Below are positions 1-11,591 of a DNA stretch of 64,000 nucleotides, piece after piece (the stretch's first letter is position 1; each line of letters opens with the position of its first letter). Position numbers and translations under genes: made by a program. Source of the stretch: Cyclaneusma minus (lineage: Eukaryota > Ascomycota > Leotiomycetes > Marthamycetales > Marthamycetaceae); the NCBI GenBank assembly GCA_037179335.1, contig JAKZHN010000011.1:650428-714427 (forward strand), given 5' to 3'. The notes beneath the pieces are model-generated. The model was not told where the DNA came from, did not search any database, and saw only the letters and a program-made list of their open reading frames with translations.

Positions 1-2
1 CA

Positions 3-365
3 GTCCCTTCCCTCCCCTCCTCCTCCTTCCGCCGTCTCGAATTCGACCGCGCCGGCGTTCTTTCCAACGGTATCGAATTTTTGAATCATGTTTTCACCAA
101 ACCCACTCCTCAAGACTCTAACCCTGAAGCTCAAGATTCGGAGGACGTGAGACCGGGGGAAATCAGCTTGGATGAGTTGGAGGGACGGCTGGCTACGGCT
201 AGTATGGTGACTAGGTGGCGACAGGATCCGGACAATGAGGGGAAGGAAGATCCGGTTAGGAAGAGGTGTAGGATGATTGGAGAGGTGGTGGGGAGGGAGG
301 GGAAGGGGAAGAGGGGGTTGAGGGCGGGGACGGGGATGGGGGTGCTGTTGTTTAAGCGTGTTTGA
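3..365 (+). CDS. 3' end of a gene entering from the left edge, product unknown
   Basis: The reading frame is open from the first bases of the window to a TGA at 363-365, giving about 120 C-terminal residues with no start inside the window. The segment contains a folded-looking stretch (RRLEFDRAGVLSNGIEFLNH), then an acidic Glu/Asp-rich stretch (PGEISLDELEGRLATASMV) and a basic Gly/Lys/Arg-rich tail ending LLFKRV. I do not recognise the family. Being open from the edge and having a sensible composition argue for real coding. The internal TTG at 81 is not a credible start, because the frame continues upstream of it. Confidence 0.5.
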   Translation, partial: VPSLPSSSFRRLEFDRAGVLSNGIEFLNHVFTKPTPQDSNPEAQDSEDVRPGEISLDELEGRLATASMVTRWRQDPDNEGKEDPVRKRCRMIGEVVGREGKGKRGLRAGTGMGVLLFKRV

Positions 366-978
366 AGGGGTGTGAGTGAGAGAACAGTTTGGGAGGGAGG
401 GGATTGGATGTGATGTCTTATGACTTATGAACTGGTGTAGGAAATCAGTGCTTTACGCTTTGCAGACTTCACGCACTACACAAAATTCTCCCTCTCCGCT
501 GTTCAGTTGCGCAAAAACTCTCTCCTCCTTTCCACAGCCCAGTCTTCACCTCGTCAAGCCATCACATCCCCTCAGCCTTCCCAGCCTCCCCCCCAACCTA
601 ACCCTCAGCAATCTGTTTCTCAAACTCATGAAAACTCTCAATCCCCTTCGGCACGCCATTCCACTGCAACCCTTGCTCATCCATACACCTCGCCCTATCC
701 TCCATACACCTCCCCCAAGCCTCCAACCCCACCATCTTGGCTGCAAACAACATGGATCTCAGGGTGGAACTATTGCGCACGCATGATCACTTTTATGTCA
801 CTAAGCAACTCTCTGCTCATTGTTTCAAGTTTAAGTATATTGGTATTTTCTGTACCTGTCGAAGCTATGTCCTCACAGCCCCGTGAAGCTCGATTGTGGC
901 CACAAGAGGACTATTTCCATCAGACGATATTTGCCGAAGTCTAGTTCCCCCAAAACCACCATCGAGATCCAGCAACAC
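366..978. other. intergenic, no convincing gene
   Basis: Several overlapping frames are open here because the strand is C-rich and pyrimidine-rich (about 480-740). None shows a domain, a sensible composition or an intron-exon structure, so I treat it as the intergenic region between the entering plus-strand gene and the convergent minus-strand gene ending at 979. Confidence 0.4.
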
Positions 979-1607
979 TCACTTGTAGAGCTTCCAGCCT
1001 TGTTCAGTCAAGACCTTGATCTCCGAAGCGCCCCTACTTCTCTTGTACGCCGCATTGTCGCGCATAACTCCACCGCCCATTTCCTCCGGAAAACCGTCGT
1101 GACTGGTTGGCAGGGTAGAGTGCTCGCGTCCTTCTGCGATGGATCCGGTAGTAGGTGTGTATCTCTCGATCTGGGCTGCGAGTGCTGAGGTATCGCTGCG
1201 GGAGTGAGCGGCGCCAGACTTCGAGACTCGGGAGGTGTCACGGCTCGACAAACCCTTCTTCTGGCGTCTTTGGTCTCTCTTGTTGCCATCCTTCGTTCCT
1301 CTGCGACGGATCTCAGAGGGCGGCTCGATTGCGCGCACCGTTTCGAAATCGTTGGGCTTGTTGCTGCCATGGTTGGTGGCAGCTGGGCGAGGTTCGACCA
1401 TAGGCTCAGTCTGAGGGCCGATGACTTCTTCCTTTCTGTCGCTGGTGGGAGCTGTACTTCCATCAAGGACTGCGCCGATGGATGGCAATGGATTCTTGGG
1501 AGTGGGACCGAAGATGCGGTCTGAAGTATTCATGGGTTCGTCAGTTGGGCTCTCCAACTTGCGCATCAGGGCTGATGGGAAGTAAAATTACCTTTCTTTT
1601 CTGCCAT
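979..1607 (-). CDS. hypothetical basic low-complexity protein, two exons
   Basis: Two exons are proposed: 1607-1592 (MAEKK) and 1520-979. They are joined across a 71-bp intron (1521-1591) that starts GTAATT, has a CTGAC branch sequence and ends TTCAG. The product is about 185 aa and begins MAEKKDRIFGPTPKN. Its middle is rich in Arg/Lys/Gln and Ser. The C-terminus (MRDNAAYKRSRGASEIKVL) looks more ordered. There is no signal peptide or membrane segment. I do not recognise the family. The start was chosen because it puts a canonical intron directly after a short first exon; an unspliced start at 1566 is the alternative. The next gene downstream on the strand, at 2119-2679, has a similar size and composition. 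Confidence 0.5.
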
Positions 1608-2118
1608 GATGGCGTCGGTAAGAGCAATGGAGCCCTGGTGAAAGGAGACTTGTGGAGTATCTTGGTTTATCTCGCCGGTTTGAAGAGAATAAGATAAAGA
1701 GCGGGAGCTCAGCTAAAAAGGGCCATTAGCGAGTTGTTAGCTCCAAATATCGGAGCTCTACCTTTGCCGTCACGTCGCCAGGCACCCAGGCACCTTTGTT
1801 TTAGGGCTGTCTTTATTTAAGCATATATACAGGGTTTTCGGCAGGATACCAAACCGAATACTGGAGTAGCGGATTCCAGATATCAGGAGAATTTTCAGCA
1901 TCTCTTGGGAAAGCAGTTGTATTACTGAGTACTATTACGCACCGATTTCTATACCGAAAATGGGCAAAGCCTTAGTCTCCTGAGTTTTGTCCAGTGTGCA
2001 GAGATGGAATGCGAATGCAGTCGTAAGAGGCTTTCCAAATTCACAAGAGAGTCTATGTCCTCGGCCTCGAGCCTGGCTCGATCACCATTCTAATTTCAAA
2101 CTGACCCCGTAATTGAAC

Positions 2119-2679
2119 TCAAACGCCCTTTCCTTTCCGACCTTTGTAGATCAACACCTCATCGTCCGACCCGCCCCTAACATCCTCAGACTCCTCTTTC
2201 TTGTCAGCGGGTCTATCACGAACGGCAACCTTGTCATTTCGCAACGACTCTCTTGGTTATATGCCGTGCTCGGTCGTAAAAATATACTGATTGTTAGTTG
2301 TGGGCTCCTCAGGAGTTCTGGAATGCGCGTGGCCAGACTCCTTTGTCCCATCCCTCTGTTTCCCCGCAACGTTAAATGAGTGTCCTGATGTCCAAGACGT
2401 GCGTTTCCCACGGTGTTCGCGATAGTTGGGGCTAAGTCTCTCAGTAAAGTCTGGCATCGGAATAAATTCAGAGCCGGTGGCGTTGTTTCCTGGACCTGTC
2501 TTTGCGCGAGTTCTACCAACCTCTGCGCTGGTGAGCGATGACGCGTGACTGTGGCCAGGGATGAGATTATCTCCAGAAGTGTCAGAAGAGATGCCCATGC
2601 GGGCTCTTTCGAAGTCTGGGCGTTTGGGCATGGTGAGGCCGGTTTGTCCGCTCATCCAGCTCTTATTAGTGTTGGCCAT
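2119..2679 (-). pseudogene. hypothetical hydrophilic protein interrupted by one in-frame stop
   Basis: The ORF from 2679 (MANTNKSWMSGQTGLTMPK) runs 140 codons to a TAA at 2257-2259. The same frame then stays open for 45 more codons of plausible protein (ADKKEESEDVRGGSDDEVL) to a TGA at 2119-2121. Read through, it is about 186 aa, polar, with no membrane segment. I found no intron of normal length that would remove the TAA, so I call it a probable nonsense-broken gene; a true 140-aa protein is the alternative. Its family is unknown. It lies between two other minus-strand low-complexity genes. Confidence 0.4.
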
Positions 2680-3210
2680 GGGGACTCTTTAGGGATGCCA
2701 AAGAGAAACGAAAAGTCCGTAGTCAAAGCACTGGTCGCCTAACTAATGTGTAGAGAAGGCACTGAGTTTTGAGAAGCAGATGGGCACTCCTTATAGTTAC
2801 AGCTACTCTACATGTATAGGGATTTTGGAACGGTCACGCATTGGAACAAATGAATCCACCACTGGTGACCGATCATCGAGTTTGCCCGAGAGCAAGGAAG
2901 ACATCCAGGCATCACCAGGCCTTGGCTGAGGGGTTCTAATGACTTGCTACTCTATCATTCACGCATCTCTGGTCTCCATCAAGCTTCTCTGCTTTGTTCT
3001 TCTGGGTTTACACGTGTTCATTCACATCACATGGAATGGAGCCCAAGATTCGCATGACCGAGAAGTTGATTAGGAGGTAGGAGATCGAAGGAGCTTCTTG
3101 CGATGAGGATATCCCTATAGCAGACAGCTGCACCCCAAAGCTCGCAGTTGCCCGACTAGCTAGTCATCCGGAAGAGCGCCAAGGCTGATATGCGACGAGG
3201 CATCTCACCT
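2680..3210. other. intergenic, no gene seen
   Basis: No reading frame with believable composition lies here. It probably holds the 3' flank of the gene at 3211-4224 and the promoter of the gene starting at 2679. Confidence 0.35.
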
Positions 3211-4224
3211 CTAATCTGTGAACCTGAGACCAGGGTAGTTTGGGTAGGCCGATGCATAAATCGCACGCCTGCTGGCGGCGATGTAGTCGGCGTGCTCTTG
3301 GGCGGTGAATTTCTGGCCACGAGGAGTGACACCCGCGACCGGAGGACCGCCATGACCGGATGAAGTATTTTGGTGGTTGCTGGAGGCGCTGTGGTTGGCG
3401 GGATTGAGGGGAGACGGACCGTGGACACCAGGAGCGCTAGGGAGACCGTCATAATACAGTTGGTTCATCGGTCGAGTATTCATGGCGTTGGGGATCTGAT
3501 GATTCGGAGGAGAGGGGCCATACATGGCAGGATTGATAGCAGCACCCGGAGGAGCGCCATAGCCGAGTGAAGTGACCGGTCGATCATTCATGGCATTCGG
3601 GATTGGGCGATTTTGAGGAGACAGATCATAGATGACAGGACGGCCAGCAGCGCCCGGGAAACCGTCATAAGGGATTCGACTGGCCGGGCGGGTGATGATG
3701 TCGTTGCGAGTCGGAGGAATTCGAGGGGAGGGAACGTGGATACCAGGAGTGCCAGCAGCGCTTGGGGCTCCCTGGGGACCGCCATTGCCAAGTTGATTGA
3801 ATCGGCCAGTATTGGCGGTGTTCTGATTTCCGTGGTTTTGGAAGGGGGGACCGGAAACGCCAGTAGCGCTTGGAGTGCCAGGGGTTGCGCCATGACCAAG
3901 TGGATTGAACTGTCGAGCATTCATGGCGGCTAGCTCTGGGAAATAGTACCGGGGGTCAAGGATCGAGGGTCCTCCAGAAGCGTTGATGTGAGGAGGTGGC
4001 ACGTGTTGTTCAGTGGCACGACCAGTGATCTGCGCAGACGGGCTGTTTGAGTTGGTCGCAAGAGCTGCTGGCGCCACGTGCCTCGAAGAGCGAGTGCTGG
4101 TCTTGGTCACCTTGGATGGTTTGCGACTGCGTTGGCTCTTCTTCTTCTGAGGCACTTTGCGGCCCTTGGAGGGTGGTGGAGCGTCGGCCGCAACCCTGTG
4201 ATTTGAACTGTGATTTGAACTCAT
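3211..4224 (-). CDS. hypothetical Pro/Gly/Asn-rich repeat protein
   Basis: A 337-aa product is read from the Met at 4224 (MSSNHSSNHRVAADAPPPSK); 14 further codons upstream to 4266 are open but begin with a hydrophobic stretch that looks less natural. Residues 15-45 are a dense Lys/Arg/Ser patch (GRKVPQKKKSQRSRKPSK) that could be a nuclear localisation signal or nucleic-acid contact. From about residue 115 to 290 come imperfect repeats of about 35-40 residues, built on a NAMN-x-RP...G-x-P...GPSP-x-N core, alternating Gly/Pro with Asn. The last 35 residues (KFTAQEHADYIAASRRAIYA) look helical. It has no signal peptide. The family is unknown; a disordered scaffold-like protein is the most that can be inferred. 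Confidence 0.55.
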   Translation of the reverse strand: MSSNHSSNHRVAADAPPPSKGRKVPQKKKSQRSRKPSKVTKTSTRSSRHVAPAALATNSNSPSAQITGRATEQHVPPPHINASGGPSILDPRYYFPELAAMNARQFNPLGHGATPGTPSATGVSGPPFQNHGNQNTANTGRFNQLGNGGPQGAPSAAGTPGIHVPSPRIPPTRNDIITRPASRIPYDGFPGAAGRPVIYDLSPQNRPIPNAMNDRPVTSLGYGAPPGAAINPAMYGPSPPNHQIPNAMNTRPMNQLYYDGLPSAPGVHGPSPLNPANHSASSNHQNTSSGHGGPPVAGVTPRGQKFTAQEHADYIAASRRAIYASAYPNYPGLRFTD

Positions 4225-4952
4225 CTTCACGCACCGGATGTGAAGTAGCAGAAAGGAGTGGAGCAAAAGCCGGGTATGTAGTGGGAACGAAGAGGTGGAG
4301 AACGCGGAGCTCTCTCAAGCTAAGCCGCTAACAGTGCTAAGCGCTCACTTACGCGTTGAGGTTGTTCCGTGCCTCTCTCAATCAGCTTCACCCCGGTCCG
4401 AGGCCGTCACAGACAGAGGCTGCATGGTTGATGTCTGGATGACGCACATGGATTTTGAAGCTGTGTAGATATAGAATCAGCGGAAATAGCTAGTCTGCTG
4501 CCTGCCCCTTGGAGCCCAGACTCCTTCATGGGACCTAGTCCTTTGTAGCTAAGGTACAAAAACAGAGCTTATTTCTCAAAGAGAGCTTTCTTACTCATTC
4601 AAAACTGCATACATTTTACAGCTAGCCGGTCCAATCACGTCCTACTAACTCCCAGTTGTTCCCCTAATCTACACTCAGCAAAACCCGCTTGCGAAGGAAT
4701 CATTGTCTTTGTTGATCACAGCTGCAGTGAGGGGAAATCTGAACGAAGATAATATAGTCACCCTGAGTTTCGCTGATTCTAAGAACGAAATTCTTCCAAG
4801 TGTCACGGAGATTCGGAATATCACGGTATCATCCAAGCAAAACAATAGTGTGAAGAAGAACGTGAATGATGTGCAATTTTCACGAGAATCACTGGAATTA
4901 TGTGACGGATCTTTTGAGCAATTTTTTAATTCCATGACCGCCGCTGGAAGCT

Positions 4953-5025
4953 ATGTGTCCCAATCGGCGGCAAGATTTGCTTCCGCCTTTGGCTGATCAA
5001 TCGAGACATTTCCAGCAGCTGCTTA
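4953..5025. repeat. decayed extra copy of a helicase C-terminal segment
   Basis: About 70 bp here match 5824-5893, inside the helicase reading frame (shared cores CGGCGGCAAGATT and CTGATCAATCG). On the minus strand the helicase copy encodes PIDQAGTGANLAATWDT. The 4.95-kb copy keeps the equivalent NVSIDQPKAEANLAADWDT before a stop. It lies just beyond the helicase stop at 5123, so the 3' part of the gene has been duplicated in tandem and has then decayed. Confidence 0.45.
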
Positions 5026-5122
5026 TACGGCGTCCGAGATGCCGTTCCATGTTGCGCCATGTCGAAGAAGGGTGCGATTTCGTGACAAGCGAGGTGAAGC
5101 TGAAAAGTCGATGGTGGTTGAT

Positions 5123-8100
5123 TCAATCCTGGACCTCTGGTGGCTTCCCGACAGGCTGAATCATCTTCTGCGTAGCGGTTAGTGGCAATTCCTTGAGAAG
5201 TAGAACAAAGCACTAGACCAAATGACTGACCTCAAGCATATTGCTCCTCATCTTTTCTCGTGGTTCACCCCTGCCGATCGACATGTAGCTCAAGAGCGGG
5301 ATGTGTCCGACGTACGAGGAATATGAGTCTCGTTGGATGTCGTCTGCCCATGACTGCGCCTCGCCTGGAGCCGCGAGGCCAAGTCCAGACGAAGAAGGCG
5401 GGAACTCAGCTGTCGGAGGCGTAGTCGTCACTGGAGCTTGCTCCGCAGCTCCACCCCAACCAGACGGATCAGTGTCTGCAGCAGATTCCTTGGTTCCGGC
5501 CTGCTCCGTATGAGCCGGAGCTGCTACCGGTTGGCTCTTGCGCCAGAACTCAAGATTGGCGTCGGGTGGCGGGGCGAAAAGGGATCTGGCGCGGGCTGCC
5601 TTCGATTCCGCCATTTGTGCTTCGATTTGAGCCTTGGACATTGGTGCGGGAAAGTTAGCAGGCCAGTAGCGGGCCTTTGTACGGCTCTTCTTAGGAGCTT
5701 CATTCTGAATGGCCTCAACGACTTCACCCGCACTGGCCCAATCATCTCCCACGGGCGTTGGGACAACGTCCCCGGCGTTTCCGCTTGTATCCGCAGCCGG
5801 CTCGATGACCGTGCTGTCTGCTGTATCCCAAGTGGCGGCAAGATTGGCTCCCGTACCGGCCTGATCAATCGGGGCATCTTCCGAAGTTTGTACAGCCTCG
5901 TTTGCTCATGACTGGGCCTCGCCTGCAGCCGCGAGGGTCAAGTGCAAATGACCTTCACGCAAAGCCTGTTGTTCTCGGGCTTTGATCTCACGTGTTGTCT
6001 GGATTTCGTCTTGCACGGCTTGGTATTCAAGACGTTGATGGTGGGCAACACTCAATGTAACGACGACCTCGCAGTCCTTCTTGCGATGTCCGGGATCTCC
6101 GCAATTGTCACACACGTTGTTGTAGGGACAATCCTTTGTTGCATGGCCTTCAGAATGCTTTGATGCGACCAAACCACATTTCTTGCACTCGAAGACCTTG
6201 TCGGGGCACGCCTTGGCAATATGTCCACGCTGTCCACAGTCGTTGCATTCCGGGTTTGGGGGCTCGACGCAATCAGCCTTCTTGTGGTCTGGGCTACCGC
6301 AGTTCTTGCAGCCGGGTTTCTTCGGGCACTTTGAGAAAAAATGATCGTTGGTCTTGCATTTTCCGCAACGAAATTTCATGCTCGGAGGAATCGCGATGTG
6401 ACCACCATCTTGGCAATCTTTGTACAGAGCATGAAGCTCTTTCGCCCGGTGTTCCCGATCCTTGATTGACATTGACCTTGACCAAAACATCGATGAGTTG
6501 CCGATGATGGCAAGGAATGACTTTGGTCTGGTCAATGCCACGCAGAGACGCTGTGGGTCCGCCATATGGGGGCTCCAGGCACATTTCGTGAGATCGATGA
6601 AGACGAGATCTGCCTCGTGGTCTTGGGATGAGTCGATCGTTCGCGCAGAGATACTCGGGTCTCCGAGCTTCTTGATCTCGCGTAAGTACAGTCTTGTCTG
6701 CGCCGCGTATGGAGACAAGATCAGAATGGACTTTCCAGCCATCACGGCACCAAGCAAAGCTTTCATCTCGAGAATGGTATTCAGCGTAATCTGCGCTTGC
6801 CTAGGGTTGGTCACGGAGTGAGTACCGCCCGATTCCACACAGTGATGACTGGTTGGCACGTCGAGGAACACTCGGTTTGAGCATGTAGTAAGTCCCGGGA
6901 AAAGTTCCTTGGATCATTCGAAAATTTCCTTGTAGAGTGCGGAACGCTCTCCGGAGGCATTGAGGATTGAACCGTTGTAAAACCGGGCATTTGGAAAGGC
7001 GGATAGCGTGCCCTCCATTCGATTTTGTTCTCTCAGCTGGTTTGTGGGGTGTCCACCTTGAACCAAGCGGTCGAGGAGGCTGCACTCGTATTGCTGCTCG
7101 AAGCAATTCAGAAATGGCGTTTCCCCGGTATCATGGCCCTTCGAGAATGCGGAAGGACTGTTTTGGCACGGGTCGCCAGTGAATAACCAGGCGCGCGGAT
7201 TGTACCTCGAGATCGGGATGAGAGATGAGATTTCTGTTACGCGTGCCGCCTCGTCGATGATGATCAGATCGGCATCAAAGACTCAAAGTTCTCATACATC
7301 ATCTTCTTTCCCGCGTTGTGTGGAGTGGTGAAAACCGCGTCGGCGTCTCGCAACGTCAGTGCCATCAGCCGTTTCACCTCGCTCTTCAATTGAATTTGCA
7401 CTTCATTCGAGGTTGTGCCCACCGTCTTCTTCCAAAGCAGTGATCCGCGGAGGAAATCAAAGGACTTGTCGTTAACGTGCTCCTCGAGGTATGCATGCAT
7501 GGCGTTGGGTAGAGAAAGGTCTTCGTGAATGCGGTGTGGGTTACCGGCTTTTCTCTTCCCGGCGGTCTGTCTGGCAATCTCGTTCAGGAAATTTGCGGCG
7601 TAAAACTCGGCTTCCATGGCGTCGACGTCGATGGCTTCTTCAAGCGTCTTTGCTTTGCCCTTCATCAAGTGCCGAGCTTCGGACGCGACAGAATGCACGC
7701 GGATGATCTTCAGGACTAAGCCAGCTGCTGCCGCTGCATTCGAGTAGGAACGGGCGTCATCATTGACGCTGTGGTTGGTGGGTGAAACAAGCATGAACTT
7801 CCGCTTCTCCAATCGGTCCGCAAGTAACTGCAGTCCGACGACGACACAAGCAAAATGGGTCTTTCCCGCTCCAAAACATCCGTGTATCGCGCCAATGCCG
7901 AACGGTAACTTCTTCAGACCCTCGTAGGTAGCTCTCTGCGACGGCTGGAAACTGTCTGCAAGATGAGGCAGATCCAGTAACTCGCGAAGGTTCGTCTCGT
8001 ACTCCTTTGCTTGATCACTCCGCCGATCCAAGGAAAGCAACTAATCTCGAATGGCGACTTTGCGAGGGGACAGCTCAGGCTCTTCTTCGAACTTCATCAT

Positions 8101-9498
8101 TTCATGCCCATAAGGTATGACAACGATTGAAGCTCCGTCTTGAAAGTGCTATCATCTTCATCTGGAGTGATCCTAACCATCACCTTCGTGGAGTTGTTCA
8201 GCGCTTCGGCGAGCTTGTCAACGTCATCGTAGTCTGGCGTGACTGCTGGTATCTGAGTCAGCACGTATGGACGCTTGGTGCGCGCGCCTTGCCACACGGC
8301 TTGCGGCTCTCGGCCTCGAGTCACGAGCATGACGATTTCGTCGCCGACGCCAATACCAGGCACGTCCAGTACGATTCCCGTCCATGTAAGGTATGAGGAA
8401 GTATCGTCTGCACGTTGTTCCCAGCTAGTGCCTTGAATATTGGGCGTGTCGGTGTCAGGGCCAGTGTTCATCGCTGTAGCGATCTCCGCGTGTGTTGTAT
8501 TGCGGCGAAGTGTGACGCTCAACCGACCAAGGGCCTGGCTCGAGTGAGTGTTGGCCTTGATGGATCCCGCAAAGGGTTGATCGCACCGGCCAAAGGCCTG
8601 GCCCGAAGGAGTGTTGGCCTCGATGAATCCCGCAAGGGGCTGATTGCACCGTTCAAAGGCCTCGTATGAGGGAGCAACCGTAAACTTCAGTGTAAGATAT
8701 GATCTCACATGATTGCTTTGCTTGAAAAACAATCTACAAATGATACCCGGGTATTTTGCTGTACCTCGACGGAAGATTGGCGGTTTCCGTCGGTCTGCGT
8801 TTGTGCATCAGCGGTGGTGTCGTTCGTCGTCTGCGTACTCGTCATCGTCATCTTCGTCATCGTCTGCATTGAAGCAGAGCCCGGGGACCGATGCTCCAAC
8901 TCACAGGCAATGCTCTTCGCTTGAGTGGGAGTCGGATTCGGTATCGGAACGAAGCGGCGGAGGTAGAAGTCGGTTGTCCGTTGATCGCAGCAAATGCTAG
9001 GAAGTTCGTGACTGGCAGGTCGATCGGAATCGGTTCGTTGCGCTGGATCATGCCACGAGTTTCTTTTGTGATCGGGAGAGCTTCAGGGCAAACAACGTCT
9101 GTTCGATGTTCGGAGGGTAGGTGGTTCGGTCGAGTGGCCTTGGCAGCTTGCCGTTCTTCCTTATTGCTGCGTCGCGCACCGGTGCGAGGTATTCGTACTG
9201 GTTGGATGGGAGCTTGCGGCGGAACGGGTCTGGCAGCGTGAGCGACAGCAAACCTAGTGACAGACGAGGCACTGTGACTTACATTGCTCTCCATGTTCAG
9301 CATCTGTTGTTCTTGCGGCTGGTGGTGGAAGTTGGGGGCTGCTGCAGGATTCGGTAGGAGACTGGGGGCTGTATTGTCGGCGGTTCCGATGGCTGGGCCT
9401 GTGGAAGGGGGTGTGTTGCTAGCAGAAGTACTGGATCGGCCGCGCGAGTTGATCTTGAAGCCACTTTGGTCGGGAGAATCGCTGTTGTTGCTGGTCAT
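5123..9498 (-). pseudogene. UPF1-like SF1 RNA helicase with CCHC zinc knuckles, multiply broken
   Basis: Read from 9498 (MTSNNSDSPDQSG), this was a large superfamily-1 helicase. It has a disordered N-terminus, then Walker A GCFGAGKTH (about 7.87 kb), motif Ia SPTNHSVND, motif II IIIDEAARV (about 7.26 kb), motif III LFTGDPCQ, LREQNRM (motif IV-like), SSQDHEADLVFIDL (V) and RLCVALTRPKSFLAIIGN (VI). After the motor come four CX2CX4HX4C knuckles and one variant (6.38-6.07 kb), then a linker. A clean 63-bp intron (5230-5168, GTCAGT...CACTAAC...CAG) precedes the last exon, which stops at 5123. Lesions seen: a frame change near 8.95 kb, TGA 8901-8903, TGA 8808-8810, a 1-nt shift near 8147, TAG 8041-8043, a 1-nt shift near 7282, TGA 6914-6916 and TGA 5906-5908. 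Helicase motifs are otherwise intact, so inactivation looks recent. The family acts in RNA decay or silencing in general; this copy should be dead. Confidence 0.75.
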
Positions 9499-11038
9499 GG
9501 TTTCGGCGTCGACACGTGAGTGTCGGTGAGAAGGTTATTTAGAATGAAGCGAGAAGTTGAGCTGACGTAGAACCGATTATGGCATCGAGTTTAGCGAAGC
9601 GCCAGTGAAACAAATGACATTATTATCAGGCTACGGCCTGGTATTTTTAGCATCTTTATTTACAATATCGCGATCACTCTCGCTCTAGTTTTCACCTTAG
9701 AGGAGTTTCAGGGGCCAAGAATACCTCGAAACTATAGCAAAGTTACTAACCTAAACCCGTTCTTCGGGATTGATCACGACTTACGACTCATAGCGCACAA
9801 GCTCACCTTGAAATTTTCAGCTTGAAGCAAATGAATGTTTATTTCTTGAGCCTAAGAAGGAACGGTCGAAGCGCTTTCCAAAGTTGGTGAAACAGATTTC
9901 TCACTCAAAAAATGACACTCATGATGGAATTGAGCAGATGATCTTCGGATTTAAGCCCTGAAACACATGGCAACCGGCAATCAGCTAAATTTGAAAACGT
10001 ACGGATATCCGGAAGCAGAAGACCATCATGAGACTTGAGAATAGGGGGTGGAACACGAATTGACGCGTTTTGGTCGAAACATCCTATCTCGCCTTATGAG
10101 ATTGAGCACGGTGATTGTTCAGCAAAATCAAACAATTTTCCCGAAATGGTGCTTTCAGGCCCACATTTTCAAAATAAGTATCACGGGGGCAGTGAACCTG
10201 CTTCGACTCTTGCTTTTCTGGTACTCCAGAATCATCACGCTTTCGATAAATTGTTTCCGGAACCAGACGTAAGTGTTGCGAAGGTGCAGATCAGTCCATC
10301 ACTCCACATTAAGGGGCCATCCTGGCGGCGTAGTACTTGTCATCTGGTCAAAGCGGGGTTTGATTTTGGGTGTTTGAGGAAGCAAGAGGTGGCTATTGTG
10401 TAGGGACCTGACACCGAATTAATCCATGGGAGGCTTGGGTTTCGTAGTGAAGCTGGCGCACACCTTGTTGAAGATCAGTGAAGCTTGCCACAAGCGAAGC
10501 TTGCGCGGGTTTGTTGGAGGGCTCGTGGAGTTGGAGTGTTTTCGTGAAGTGGCAATCATGACCGAAACCCTGTGCTTGACATCGAGATCCCGAGAGAAAG
10601 GTGTTTGGATGGGCGAAGATGCGAAGTTCTGAAAATGACTTCGGAGCTGCGCTTCGAGGAGAAATCACAATCACGAACAAAGAATCTGGAAAAAAGGTGG
10701 GTCATGATGTGCAATGAATGGGCTAACAACGAGTTATGATGATAGGAGCGCCCCGAGATAGCTCGGGTCGCAGTCCACAGGCAACTCCTGAACGCCAATG
10801 CCGGGTACCCTCCAATCCAACCTCGAATGAGGTGTAAAACCGTCTATTCCAGCCAGCCATATCCCAGGAACCTTCCTATCCCGCATTGAAACTCCCAAAG
10901 TCGCTGTACGTGTCCGGTTCCGCGAAATCTGGGAGAGGAGGCCTGGATTTGGAAGTCAGCGAATGTCATGGTTGCAAAGTGGCTGGACAGCAAGATGATC
11001 ATACCTGTGAGCGCCCATCTCAGCAGCTACCGCCATGT
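9499..11038. other. intergenic, only weak ORFs
   Basis: This is the promoter side of the helicase, followed by about 1 kb in which a plus-strand ORF (10035-10403) and overlapping minus-strand ORFs (10393-10798) are open. None shows family features. At 10.92-11.00 kb the minus strand has an intron-like segment (GTATGATCATC...AAATCCAG) resembling the introns of Cys-array locus 1, so the transcript of that locus may extend into this area. Confidence 0.35.
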
Positions 11039-11453
11039 TCAATGCGATTCTGGCTGTTTGAGTTCGCCAGCGGAGGTGGGAGTCTAAGTTCAAAGTTAGC
11101 GCATGTCTCGAGGTAGATCATATCGATACAAGGACAACATACCGGCATGATGAGCTTGTGCTCTTTCTCTGGGCAAGGTGGGCACTTGCGAATGGCAGTG
11201 TTCTTGAGTTGTCCGTCTGTGGAGTTGGGAGTCTGGATTCAAAGTCAGCTTGGCTTTTTGCAGGAGCAGCTGAATCCAATGGAAATCATACCGGCATGAT
11301 GAATTCGTGCCTCTTCTCAATGCAGGTTGGACATCTGCTGATCACAGTGTATCTGTCCACCTGTGTGGCACACTGGTGGAGACCGCAAGGGAGAAGGACC
11401 TTCGTGTCCATGTGGTCGCAAAGCGAGTAGAGCGTGTTCGACACCTTGCACAT
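11039..11453 (-). CDS. Cys-array locus 1: Met-Cys small protein with duplicated exon module
   Basis: Three exons are proposed: 11453-11292, 11232-11143 and 11083-11039. The two introns are 59 bp each (11233-11291 and 11084-11142), in phase 0 and similar in sequence (GTATG...TTTGAA-YYYAG). Exon 1 is a complete family domain: MCKVSNTLYSLCDHMD, then C....C and RCPTCIEKRHEFIMP. Exon 2 repeats the end of it (TPNSTDGQLKNTAIRKCPPC, then EKEHKLIMP), and exon 3 begins the repeat again (TPTSAGELKQPESH) and stops. So the exon and its intron were duplicated in tandem. Unlike other members it has no stop before the first intron. It has no signal peptide. The CxH...C....C....CxxC spacing suggests a small metal-binding fold (inference). 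Confidence 0.7.
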
Positions 11454-11591
11454 GGTGCCCGAGATCACGGAGCCTCGAAGTGTTTGTTGTGGATGTAGAT
11501 TTGTTGTTGTTGCTTAAGACCTCTAGGGTGTCGATTGGAGGTGAGTCAGTAGCAGACGTAAGGCGCAGTGTCGTGGTCCTAAGACTTTGAG

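Noticed and set aside
9048..9272. Alternative helicase N-terminal frame (DPFRRKLPSNQYEYLAPVRD)
   Set aside because: The other frame is the one conserved in the second copy at 45.3 kb, so this one is an overlap shadow.
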